Source: Tenacibaculum sp. MAR_2010_89
GTDB taxonomy: Bacteria > Bacteroidota > Bacteroidia > Flavobacteriales > Flavobacteriaceae
Assembly (NCBI RefSeq): GCF_900105985.1
Contig: NZ_FNUB01000005.1
Coordinates: 2,976,001 to 3,040,000, forward strand
Direction: 5' to 3'
DNA length: 64,000 bases
The number at the start of each line of letters is the position of its first letter. Position 1 is the first letter of the stretch. The notes beneath the pieces were generated by a model. The model saw only the letters and a list, made by a program, of their open reading frames with translations. It made no database searches and was not told the origin of the DNA. Positions 35,677 to 43,443 of this stretch are shown here, one piece after another. The translations under genes and the position numbers were made by a program.

Positions 35677-35681
35677 GACTG

Positions 35682-35689
35682 CAAATATA
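35682..35689 (-). promoter_or_regulatory. Promoter -7 box of the aquaporin gene
   Basis: Minus strand TATATTTG matches TAnnTTTG and ends 5 bp before the ATG at 35676, implying a leaderless or near-leaderless transcript. Confidence 0.5.
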
Positions 35690-35778
35690 CGCTTCGTTAT
35701 TTTAAGCTTTTGTTAACATTTTCCATTTATTTTCGTTGTAATTTTAGCAAACTAATTAAAAACAAACCCATTCATATC

Positions 35779-36621
35779 ATGAAAAAAATATTATTAAGTT
35801 TGTTTGTTGTAGCTTTATCAACAAACATAAATGCTCAAGTAAAAACCCCAGCTCCGAGTCCTTCTTCAAAACTTGAACAAAAAGTAGGTTTATCTGATGT
35901 TTCTGTAGAGTATTCTAGACCAGGAATGAGAGGTAGAACTATTTTTGGAGACTTAGTTCCTTATGATAAATTATGGAGAACTGGTGCTAATGCTAATACA
36001 AAAGTTACATTTAGTGATAATGTTACTATTGACGGAAAAGAATTAAAAAAAGGTACCTATGCATTATACACTAAACCAGGTAAAACTTCTTGGGAAGTGA
36101 TTTTTTATGCTGACTCTAATAACTGGGGAACTCCTCAAAAGTGGGACGATAAAAAAGCTGCGCTTACAACTACTGCTAAAGTAGTGCCAATGCCAATGAA
36201 AATAGAATCATTTACAATTACTATTGATGATCTTACTAACAATTCTGCAGTTTTAGGTATCTTATGGGAAAACGTTTATGTAGGTGTTAAATTTAATACT
36301 CCTACTGACAAAGGTGTTGAAGCTAGTATTGCTAAAGTTATGCAAGGTCCTAGTGCTGGTGACTATTTTTCTTCTGCTGTATATTACTTACAAGAAGGTA
36401 AAGATATAAACAAAGCTAGAACATGGATTAACAAAGCAATCAATATGACTAAAGATCAACCTCGTTTTTGGTATTTACGTCAACAATCATTAATCTTAGC
36501 AAAAGCAGGAGATAAAAAAGGAGCTATTAAAGCTGCTAAAGCTTCTTTAGCTGGTGCTGAAAAAAGAGGGAATGCTGACTATATTAAAATGAACAAAGAC
36601 TTTTTAGCTAAAATGAAATAA
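35779..36621 (+). CDS. DUF2911 domain exported protein
   Basis: A 280-residue protein with a signal peptide (MKKILLSLFVVALSTNINAQ) and a DUF2911 domain (about residues 25-190): PSPSSKLEQKVGLSDVSVEYSRPGMRGR across its start, FGDLVPYDKLWRTGANANT, and KKGTYALYTKPGK. The C-terminal 90 residues carry a TPR-like helical stretch (ARTWINKAINMTKDQPRFWYL). The family is common in Bacteroidota and has no known function. ATG 35779 is used because the upstream TTG at 35710 precedes no credible signal peptide. Confidence 0.88.
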   Translation: MKKILLSLFVVALSTNINAQVKTPAPSPSSKLEQKVGLSDVSVEYSRPGMRGRTIFGDLVPYDKLWRTGANANTKVTFSDNVTIDGKELKKGTYALYTKPGKTSWEVIFYADSNNWGTPQKWDDKKAALTTTAKVVPMPMKIESFTITIDDLTNNSAVLGILWENVYVGVKFNTPTDKGVEASIAKVMQGPSAGDYFSSAVYYLQEGKDINKARTWINKAINMTKDQPRFWYLRQQSLILAKAGDKKGAIKAAKASLAGAEKRGNADYIKMNKDFLAKMK

Positions 36622-36638
36622 TTTCATTTTAAAACAAT

Positions 36639-36676
36639 AAAAAAGCCTGGAAATTTAATTATTTCCAGGCTTTTTT
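36639..36676 (+). terminator. Intrinsic terminator after the DUF2911 gene
   Basis: Sixteen-base arms (AAAAAAGCCTGGAAAT and its complement) around TTAATT, ending in a T-run, 18 bp beyond the stop at 36621; possibly also used by the convergent gene ending at 36712. Confidence 0.85.
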
Positions 36677-36711
36677 ATTTGTTAACTTTAATTAATTTTC
36701 TTGATACTTAA

Positions 36712-37179
36712 TTACAATATATTTCTTAAATCAACTCGCATGTTTAACAAATTCTTTTTAAAACCTGCTTTTTCATAAGCTTTAATAGCCCCTATATTTT
36801 CAGTATAAACATCAAGCCGTACTTCATGAATTTTTTTTGACTTAACCCAATCAAATAAAGCCTGTACAACAATTTTATTTATCCCTCTTCCTCTGTGTGA
36901 TGGACTTGTATACATAAAACCTAAATAAGCAAACTTATCAAACTTAAAATATTTTTTTGGCGTTACTATACTTGCATAACCTGAACTTACAGGTATATCA
37001 TTATCAACAACTACTATCACTTCAATATCATCAGCTAAAATCATTGCTTTAATGTCATAATAAGATATTTTTTCTTCCTTTAAAGTTACATCAAAAGGAC
37101 GCTCAGCCTTAATTATCTCTTGTTCAAACTCTAATAACACTGGTAAATCTTCCAATGTTGCTTTTCTAGTCGTTATCAT
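36712..37179 (-). CDS. GNAT family N-acetyltransferase
   Basis: A 155-residue acetyltransferase with the acetyl-CoA motif SPSHRGRGINKIVVQALFDW and the C-terminal ENIGAIKAYEKAGFKKN typical of GNAT. Substrate unknown. Its ATG overlaps the end of the SSS transporter gene by 14 bp, so it is the last gene of that operon. Confidence 0.88.
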   Translation of the reverse strand: MITTRKATLEDLPVLLEFEQEIIKAERPFDVTLKEEKISYYDIKAMILADDIEVIVVVDNDIPVSSGYASIVTPKKYFKFDKFAYLGFMYTSPSHRGRGINKIVVQALFDWVKSKKIHEVRLDVYTENIGAIKAYEKAGFKKNLLNMRVDLRNIL

Positions 37180-38839
37180 TTATAAATATATTCTTATCTA
37201 ATATTTGAATTAAAACAGCTATTAACATTACTAATCCGCAACCTAAAGCATTTAACCACAAATATGGTAACCAATCTAGATACCATACAGTAACAATCAA
37301 TATTTGAGTTATAATTGCTGCTATAAACACTGCATTTCCTTTTACAGCTTTTATAAAAAAGGCTAATAAAAATACTCCTAAAACATTCCCATAAAATATA
37401 GATCCGATAATATTTACCAATTGTATAAGGTTATCAAATAAATTAGCTACACAGGCTACTATAATAGCTAAAATACCCCAACCTAAAGTAAACCATTTAG
37501 ACATTTTTACATAATGAGCATCAGAATATTCTTTAGTAACATTTCTTTTATATAAATCCATCGCTGTTGTTGAAGCTAAGGCATTTAATTCAGAGGCTGT
37601 AGACGACATAGCAGCTGATAATATTACAGCTAACAATAAACCAATTAATCCTTTTGGTAAATTATTTAATATGAATTGAATAAATACATAATCTTTATCA
37701 TTGGTTTCAACCTTAGAATCAGCTTTTTCTATAATTTCTTTTGCTTTTTCTTTAAGCTCTTTGTCCTGTTCATTTAGTTTTTGAATTTGTTTTTTATTTT
37801 CAACAGTTAATCCTTCAAAAATTAATGTTTTCTTTTCGTTTTCAATTCTTTGATGTTGAGTTTCTAACTGCTTATATTCCAAAGAATATTTAGATTTAAC
37901 AACTGCTTCTTGTGCTTTAGGGTTAAAATTCAAAGGAGAACTATTAAACTGGTAAAATACAAATACCATTACCCCAACCAACAAAATAAAAAACTGCATA
38001 GGTACTTTTAATAATCCGTTAAAAATTAATCCTAACTGACTTTCTCTTACTGATTTCCCAGATAAATATCTTTGAACCTGACTTTGATCAGTTCCAAAAT
38101 ACGAAAGCATTAAAAATGTTCCTCCTAAAATACCTGTCCAAACTGTATATCTATTATTTAAATCCCAAGAAAAATCTAGCACTTTCATTTTATCACTTGC
38201 ACCGGCTATTTCAAGAGCTTTTGTAAACGTTATTCCGTCTGGTAAGTAATCTAAAATAATATAAAAAGCAATAAACATCCCTGCAAAAATGACGCCCATC
38301 TGTTGCTTTTGAGTTACACTTACTGCTTTAGTTCCACCAGAAACTGTATAAATAATAACTAATAATCCTATTATTACGTTTAAAGTAATCAAATCCCAAC
38401 CTAAAACAGCCGATAATATAATAGCAGGTGCAAAAATGGTAATTCCAGCAGCTAAACCTCTTTGAATAAGAAATAATATTGCTGTTAATGTTCTTGTTTT
38501 TTTATCAAATCGCCCTTCTAAAAACTCATAAGCAGTATATACTTTTAATTTATGGTAAATAGGAATAAAAACTAAACAGATAATTACCATTGCTATAGGT
38601 AACCCAAAATAAAATTGAACAAACCCCATTCCACTATGAAAAGCTTGTCCTGGTGTGGATAAAAAAGTTATCGCGCTTGCTTGTGTTGCCATTACTGACA
38701 ACCCAATAGTCCACCATTTACTATCATTGCCCCCTTTTATATACTCTTCAACATTTTTACTACCTTTAGTTTTCCATGCTCCATAAATTACAATAAACGC
38801 TAACGTTAACGAAAGAACTATCCAATCAATACTTTGCAT
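37166..38839 (-). CDS. Sodium:solute symporter (SSS family)
   Basis: A 557-residue symporter with about 13 hydrophobic helices. Family signs: GGNDSKWWTIGLSVMATQASAITFLSTPGQAF region near helix 2, which lines the Na+ and substrate site, and QKQQMGVIFAG. Between two helices (about residues 305-375) lies a charged, Lys/Glu/Gln-rich coiled-coil-like insert (for example LETQHQRIENEKK, LNEQDKELKEKAKEII) not usual for SSS proteins. The substrate is unknown. It starts 3 bp after a 35-residue membrane peptide gene and overlaps the GNAT gene downstream. Confidence 0.9.
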   Translation of the reverse strand: MQSIDWIVLSLTLAFIVIYGAWKTKGSKNVEEYIKGGNDSKWWTIGLSVMATQASAITFLSTPGQAFHSGMGFVQFYFGLPIAMVIICLVFIPIYHKLKVYTAYEFLEGRFDKKTRTLTAILFLIQRGLAAGITIFAPAIILSAVLGWDLITLNVIIGLLVIIYTVSGGTKAVSVTQKQQMGVIFAGMFIAFYIILDYLPDGITFTKALEIAGASDKMKVLDFSWDLNNRYTVWTGILGGTFLMLSYFGTDQSQVQRYLSGKSVRESQLGLIFNGLLKVPMQFFILLVGVMVFVFYQFNSSPLNFNPKAQEAVVKSKYSLEYKQLETQHQRIENEKKTLIFEGLTVENKKQIQKLNEQDKELKEKAKEIIEKADSKVETNDKDYVFIQFILNNLPKGLIGLLLAVILSAAMSSTASELNALASTTAMDLYKRNVTKEYSDAHYVKMSKWFTLGWGILAIIVACVANLFDNLIQLVNIIGSIFYGNVLGVFLLAFFIKAVKGNAVFIAAIITQILIVTVWYLDWLPYLWLNALGCGLVMLIAVLIQILDKNIFINDND

Positions 38840-38842
38840 ACT

Positions 38843-38950
38843 CTAGTTATTAAAAATATTAGTAATTATATAAAACAGTACTAAGTACACTAAATTGGCT
38901 ACTAAAACAAGTGTGTATTCACGTTTCCATGTATATTTTTGGGGACTCAT
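38843..38950 (-). CDS. Small single-span membrane peptide upstream of the SSS transporter
   Basis: A 35-residue frame, ATG 38950 to TAG 38843: MSPQKYTWKREYTLVLVANL then a hydrophobic stretch to ITNIFNN. One transmembrane helix with a basic N-terminal face. It fits exactly between the preceding lipoprotein gene (9-bp gap) and the symporter (3-bp gap) on the same strand, which is strong context for a real gene. It could be a small accessory subunit of the symporter; that is inference. Confidence 0.65.
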   Translation of the reverse strand: MSPQKYTWKREYTLVLVANLVYLVLFYIITNIFNN

Positions 38951-38959
38951 AATATTATT

Positions 38960-39703
38960 TTATTGTTTTGGTTTTTCAAAAAAACTATCAGCTAATGGTG
39001 CTTTACTTAACAATGCTGAAGAAAATTGAGTAGGTTCTCTAGTAGGTTCTAGTGGATTACCATCTTCATTTTTCTTGTACCAAGTTATTGATTTTGGTAA
39101 TACTAAACCGTTAACATTTTCCCAATCATTATATCTAATAATATTAAATTTACTAGATGGTTTTTTAGAAAAATAAGTAACAGTGTACCCTAACCATTCC
39201 ATTTGATATGTTTCAGGATGGTAATATATAAAATAATTATCATCAGGAGAAGTTCCTACATTTGCTTTATATGATATTTTTATACCTGGATAAGATACTC
39301 CCTCAAATTCTAGAGGTTTAGTTTCTGAATATGTTATTCCATCATCTGCCAATACAAAAGGCATTGCATAGAAATAAAAATACAAATTATAATAAAATTC
39401 AGGATTCCCTTTAAAAGCAGCAGAATCTTGTTCTTTCAACCAAACATTTTCTCCATCAAATCCTAATGAATATTTATCTGTACTCACAACTGCTTTTCTT
39501 GAATTTAATTCAGTGGTATGTTCTTCATTTTTTACAGTAAAAGATAATGTTTTATAGCTTTTCCAAACATCAATTCCTCCATGCTTTTCTATAACCTTAT
39601 CCAAATTCTCTGGATAACTTTTTTTGATTTTTTGTTTTTTAACAGACTTATTACACGATATGAATACTACTAAAACTAGTATTACTAAAATTATTTTTTT
39701 CAT
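38960..39703 (-). CDS. Putative lipoprotein, DUF6503-like
   Basis: A 247-residue protein with a lipoprotein signal peptide (LVLVVFISC, Cys about residue 17). The mature part begins with the block LDKVIEKHGGIDVWKSYKTLSFTV in two parts, then beta strands, resembling the LolA/LolB-like outer-membrane proteins grouped as DUF6503 in flavobacteria; the family label is from memory and tentative. It is the first gene of the operon with the 35-residue peptide, symporter and GNAT. Confidence 0.75.
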   Translation of the reverse strand: MKKIILVILVLVVFISCNKSVKKQKIKKSYPENLDKVIEKHGGIDVWKSYKTLSFTVKNEEHTTELNSRKAVVSTDKYSLGFDGENVWLKEQDSAAFKGNPEFYYNLYFYFYAMPFVLADDGITYSETKPLEFEGVSYPGIKISYKANVGTSPDDNYFIYYHPETYQMEWLGYTVTYFSKKPSSKFNIIRYNDWENVNGLVLPKSITWYKKNEDGNPLEPTREPTQFSSALLSKAPLADSFFEKPKQ

Positions 39704-39769
39704 TTTATAAAACGGTTTATAAGTTTTTGTCGAAAATATTTTTTGAAATTACGATTTTTTAAAACAAAA

Positions 39770-39795
39770 AAATCCTGAGCAAAAACTCAGGATTT
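39770..39795 (-). terminator. Intrinsic terminator after the ferredoxin gene
   Basis: Ten-base arms (AAATCCTGAG and complement) with a 6-nt loop, followed on the minus strand by a T-run, 21 bp beyond the stop at 39816. Confidence 0.8.
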
Positions 39796-39815
39796 AAATT
39801 TATTTTCAAAAAAAA

Positions 39816-40166
39816 TTATTCGTTATGCATAAAACGTTGTTTTCCTAACAACTCTTCTTCAGTTTCAACATTATCATCATCAGGCACACAACAATCAACA
39901 GGACAAACAGCCGCACATTGAGGCTCTTCATGAAATCCTTTACATTCTGTACACTTATCTGCAACAATATAATAAATTTCATCTGAAATTGGCTCTTGCT
40001 CTTCTTCAGCATTTGCGTTATTTCCGTTTGGTAATACAATATCACCCTCTAAATCGGTACCATCAGCATAACGCCAATCATCAGCACCTTCATATATAGC
40101 TGTATTTGGGCACTCAGGTTCACAAGCACCACAATTTATACATTCATCTGTTATTATAATTGCCAT
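39816..40166 (-). CDS. 4Fe-4S dicluster ferredoxin
   Basis: A 116-residue ferredoxin. The first cluster motif is [12 protein letters not shown]; the second is [20 protein letters not shown] with the longer spacing of Allochromatium-type (Alvin) ferredoxins. An acidic insert of about 35 residues ([16 protein letters not shown]) separates the two halves. A cytoplasmic electron carrier; partner unknown. It is divergent from the acyl-CoA reductase/serine cluster, an arrangement that recurs in flavobacteria. Confidence 0.92.
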   Translation of the reverse strand: MAIIITDECINCGACEPECPNTAIYEGADDWRYADGTDLEGDIVLPNGNNANAEEEQEPISDEIYYIVADKCTECKGFHEEPQCAAVCPVDCCVPDDDNVETEEELLGKQRFMHNE

Positions 40167-40187
40167 AATAAATCACTTTCAGTTTTG

Positions 40188-40195
40188 TAACTTTG
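40188..40195 (+). promoter_or_regulatory. Promoter -7 box upstream of the acyl-CoA reductase gene
   Basis: TAACTTTG matches TAnnTTTG and lies 42 bp before ATG 40238. A TTG occurs 25 bp upstream, slightly beyond the usual spacing. Confidence 0.5.
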
Positions 40196-40237
40196 CAATC
40201 GCAAAAATAGTTCCAATTTAATTTAGAACCAAAATAA

Positions 40238-41299
40238 ATGGATAACATAAAAGGTAGAATAAAAGCTTTTAGTGAATTAGGGAGCTTTTTAAGTCAGTTT
40301 TCTTCAGAAAAAATGGCACAAAAAGAAAATGTACTTCATAATGATTTATTTTTTGAAGGCTTCAAGCATCAGTTAAAAATAGCAGGTGAAAACAATACAT
40401 GGTTTACTAGTGATAATTTATTTTTTGCAACTCAAAGTTGGGCAGAAGCATTGACTTTTGATAACTTAACTCAATGGACTAAAAATGAACAACTAGGCAA
40501 AGGGATCTCTAAAAATGTAGCAGTAATAATGGCAGGAAATATTCCTTTAGTTGGGTTTCATGATTTTTTATCTGTACTTATTGCTGGCCACTCTATAACA
40601 GTAAAACAATCGTCAAACGACAAACATTTACTTCCTTTTTTAGCTAAATATCTAGAGTATGTTTCTCCTGAGCTAAAAGGAAAAATAGTTTTTACAAATG
40701 AAAAACTAACTACTTTTGATGCTGTAATTGCTACTGGAAGTAATAATACTGCTAGATATTTTGAGTATTATTTTAAAAACAAGCCTAATATTATTAGAAA
40801 AAGTAGAAATTCTGTTGCTGTTATTACTGGAAACGAAACTGAAGGTGATTTAGAAAGTTTAAGTGATGATATTTTTAAATATTTTGGTTTAGGTTGCCGT
40901 TCAGTTTCTAAGCTTTTTGTTCCTAAAAATTATAATTTTGACAGTTTTTTTAAAGGAATGTATAAGCGTCATGAAATTATCAATAATGCAAAATATGCTA
41001 ATAACTATGATTATAATAAAGCAGTATATTTAATGAGCGAATTTGATATACTTGAAAACGGTTTTTTAATGATTAAAGAAGATAAAAGCTATGCTTCACC
41101 AATTGCTTCTGTTTTTTATGAATATTATGATAATTCAGATGATTTGAAAATAAAATTATTTCAAGATAAAGAACAAATACAATGTATTACTTCTAATAAC
41201 TTTATTGAAAATGAAATACCTTTTGGACATACTCAAAAGCCTAAGTTATGGGACTATGCTGATGGAATTAACACTCTAGACTTTTTAACTAATTTATAA
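40238..41299 (+). CDS. Acyl-CoA reductase (LuxC-like) family protein
   Basis: A 353-residue protein with the LuxC/acyl-CoA reductase pattern: VAVIMAGNIPLVGFHDFLSVLIAGH, VKQSSNDKHLLP, ATGSNNTARYFEYYF and GLGCRSVSKLFVP, the last carrying the cysteine that would form the acyl-thioester. The family reduces acyl-CoA or acyl-ACP to aldehydes with NAD(P)H. No luciferase or fatty-acid genes are adjacent, so the physiological substrate is open. It lies between a divergent ferredoxin and serC. Confidence 0.85.
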   Translation: MDNIKGRIKAFSELGSFLSQFSSEKMAQKENVLHNDLFFEGFKHQLKIAGENNTWFTSDNLFFATQSWAEALTFDNLTQWTKNEQLGKGISKNVAVIMAGNIPLVGFHDFLSVLIAGHSITVKQSSNDKHLLPFLAKYLEYVSPELKGKIVFTNEKLTTFDAVIATGSNNTARYFEYYFKNKPNIIRKSRNSVAVITGNETEGDLESLSDDIFKYFGLGCRSVSKLFVPKNYNFDSFFKGMYKRHEIINNAKYANNYDYNKAVYLMSEFDILENGFLMIKEDKSYASPIASVFYEYYDNSDDLKIKLFQDKEQIQCITSNNFIENEIPFGHTQKPKLWDYADGINTLDFLTNL

Positions 41300-41351
41300 G
41301 GTTTAAATTCGTATAATTTGCATCTTTGCTTAACAACACACAAGTAAAAAA

Positions 41352-42416
41352 ATGAAAAAACATAACTTTAGCGCAGGTCCATGTATTTTACCTGAAGAAG
41401 TACTTCAAAAAGCTTCTGAAGCTGTTATTAATTTTAACAATGACAATTTATCATTAATTGAAATTTCACACAGAAGTAAACCTTTTGTTGATGTTATTGA
41501 AAATGCTAGAAGTTTAGCTTTAGAATTATTAGGCTTACAAAACAAAGGATATAAAGCTCTTTTTTTACACGGAGGAGCTAGCTCTCAATTTTTAATGACA
41601 GCGTATAATTTATTAAATAAAAAAGCAGCTTATTTAAATACAGGAACATGGAGTAGTAAAGCTATAAAAGAAGCTAAATTATTTGGAGAATTAAACGAAG
41701 TAGCTTCTTCTATAGATAAAAACTTTAATTATATTCCAAAAAATTATAAAATCCCTAGCGACGCTGATTATTTTCACTGTACAAGTAACAACACTATTTA
41801 CGGAACTCAAATGAAAAGTTTTCCTGAAACTACAGTTCCAATGATATGCGATATGAGTTCTGATATTTTTTCTCGTCAATTGGATTTTTCTCAATTTGAC
41901 TTAATTTACGCAGGAGCTCAAAAAAATATGGGGCCTGCAGGAACAACATTGGTTATTATTAAAGAAGACATATTAGGAAAAGTTGAACGAGTAATTCCAT
42001 CTATGCTCAACTACCAAACTCATATAGAAAAAGATAGTATGTTTAATACACCTGCTGTTTTTCCTATATATGTATCTATGCTAACATTAGAGTGGTTAAA
42101 AGATTTAGGAGGAATAGACTTTATAGAAAGTGTTAATAAACAAAAATCAGCACTTTTATACAATGAAATAGATAGAAACCCTTTATTTAAAGGACTTGTT
42201 GAAGAAGATGATAGAAGTCATATGAACGCTACTTTTACATTAACTAATAAAGACTTAAAAGAAAAGTTTGATTTCATGTGGCAAGAAGCTAACATTAATG
42301 GATTGCACGGTCATAGAAGTGTTGGAGGATATAGAGCAAGCATGTACAATGCATTACCACTATATAGCGTTCAAGCTTTAGTTGATGTAATGCAAGAATT
42401 AGAAAGAAAAGCATAA
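41352..42416 (+). CDS. serC: Phosphoserine aminotransferase
   Basis: A 354-residue PLP enzyme of the SerC family. Seen: NFSAGPCILPEEVL at the start, SLIEISHRSK, LFLHGGASSQF, NTGTWSSKAIKEAK and the PLP lysine in YAGAQKNMGPAGTT; HGHRSVGGYRASMYNALP closes the active site. It converts 3-phosphohydroxypyruvate to phosphoserine with glutamate. All active-site blocks are conserved, unlike in the SerA-like protein encoded 70 bp downstream. A poorly matched -7 box (CATCTTTG) lies upstream. Confidence 0.95.
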   Translation: MKKHNFSAGPCILPEEVLQKASEAVINFNNDNLSLIEISHRSKPFVDVIENARSLALELLGLQNKGYKALFLHGGASSQFLMTAYNLLNKKAAYLNTGTWSSKAIKEAKLFGELNEVASSIDKNFNYIPKNYKIPSDADYFHCTSNNTIYGTQMKSFPETTVPMICDMSSDIFSRQLDFSQFDLIYAGAQKNMGPAGTTLVIIKEDILGKVERVIPSMLNYQTHIEKDSMFNTPAVFPIYVSMLTLEWLKDLGGIDFIESVNKQKSALLYNEIDRNPLFKGLVEEDDRSHMNATFTLTNKDLKEKFDFMWQEANINGLHGHRSVGGYRASMYNALPLYSVQALVDVMQELERKA

Positions 42417-42423
42417 AAATAAC

Positions 42424-42471
42424 GTCATCATTCATTTAAAAAAAGCTTCTCTTTTTCAGATGAATGATGTC
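42424..42471 (+). other. Intergenic inverted repeat between serC and serA
   Basis: Arms GTCATCATTCAT (42424-42435) and ATGAATGATGTC (42460-42471) pair over 12 bp with one mismatch; the loop contains AAAAAG and CTTTTT that can extend the fold. No T-run follows on the plus strand, so it is not a simple terminator. It may act on RNA stability or as an attenuator between the two genes. Confidence 0.5.
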
Positions 42472-42486
42472 AAACTGAATTAAAAA

Positions 42487-43440
42487 ATGAAAATATTAGC
42501 AAACGATGGTATTTCTCAAAGCGGAATTGACGCTTTAGAAGAAAAAGGTTTTGAAGTTTTGACTGTTAAAGTAGCACAAGAGCAACTTATAAACTATATA
42601 AATGATAACAATATAGATGCAATACTAGTTAAAGGAATTACACAAATACAAGAAGAATTAATTGAAGCTTGCCCTAGTATTAAATTAATTGGTTGTGGTG
42701 GTTTAGATATGGACTCTATTGATGTTGATTTTGCAAAAGAAAATGGAGTGCATGTTATTAATACTCCTGAAGCTACTTCACAAGCTATAGCCGAACTTGT
42801 TTTTGCTCACTTATTTGGTATGGTTCGTTTTTTACATCAAGCCAACAGAGAAATGCCACTAGAAGGAGAAACAAGATTTAATGCGTTAAAAAGGGAGTTT
42901 GCTGCTGGAACTGAACTTAAAGGTAAAACATTAGGTATTATTGGTAATGACCCTTCAGGCAAAGATGTCGCTAAAATAGCGCTTGCAACAGGTATGAAAG
43001 TTATATTCTCAGGAAATTATTCAGATGAAAACACTATAACTGTACCTTTTTACAACGGTCAGTCTATAGATATTGAAGTAGAAACTGAGCCCTTAAAGGA
43101 ATTATTAAAAAGTGCCGATTTCATTACTTTTCATACTACTTCTAATGAAGGATATATTATAGGTAATAATCAATTTAAAGACATGAAAGATGGTGTAGGT
43201 ATAGTTAATACTTCACAAGGAGGTGTTTTAGATGAAGTTGCTTTGGTTAATTACATTGAAAGTGGCAAAGTGAAATATGCTGCTTTAGATGTTTTTGAAA
43301 ATGAACCAACACCTGAAATTCAACTATTAATGAATACTGACTTGTCATTATCTCCTCATATTGGCTCATCTACTCTTGAAGCTCAAAATAGAATAGGTAC
43401 TGAATTAGCAAAACAAATTATTGAACTACTTTCTGAATAA
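42487..43440 (+). CDS. serA: SerA-like D-3-phosphoglycerate dehydrogenase with altered motifs
   Basis: A 317-residue short-type (no ACT domain) PGDH homologue, by context the serA of this cluster. N-terminal KILANDGISQSGIDALEEKG and REMPLEG are as in flavobacterial SerA. However key motifs differ: the Rossmann glycine motif reads GIIGNDPSGKD rather than G-F-G-R-I-G; the catalytic arginine region reads NTSQGG instead of N-A-(A/S)-R-G-G; the substrate-binding R-S-A-T segment reads KGIT; and GRGGVGMDNID reads GCGGLDMDSID. The catalytic Glu (VFENEP) and His (SPHIGSS) are retained. The frame is intact. It may have low or changed activity; a second PGDH elsewhere is possible. Confidence 0.75.
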   Translation: MKILANDGISQSGIDALEEKGFEVLTVKVAQEQLINYINDNNIDAILVKGITQIQEELIEACPSIKLIGCGGLDMDSIDVDFAKENGVHVINTPEATSQAIAELVFAHLFGMVRFLHQANREMPLEGETRFNALKREFAAGTELKGKTLGIIGNDPSGKDVAKIALATGMKVIFSGNYSDENTITVPFYNGQSIDIEVETEPLKELLKSADFITFHTTSNEGYIIGNNQFKDMKDGVGIVNTSQGGVLDEVALVNYIESGKVKYAALDVFENEPTPEIQLLMNTDLSLSPHIGSSTLEAQNRIGTELAKQIIELLSE

Positions 43441-43443
43441 TAT

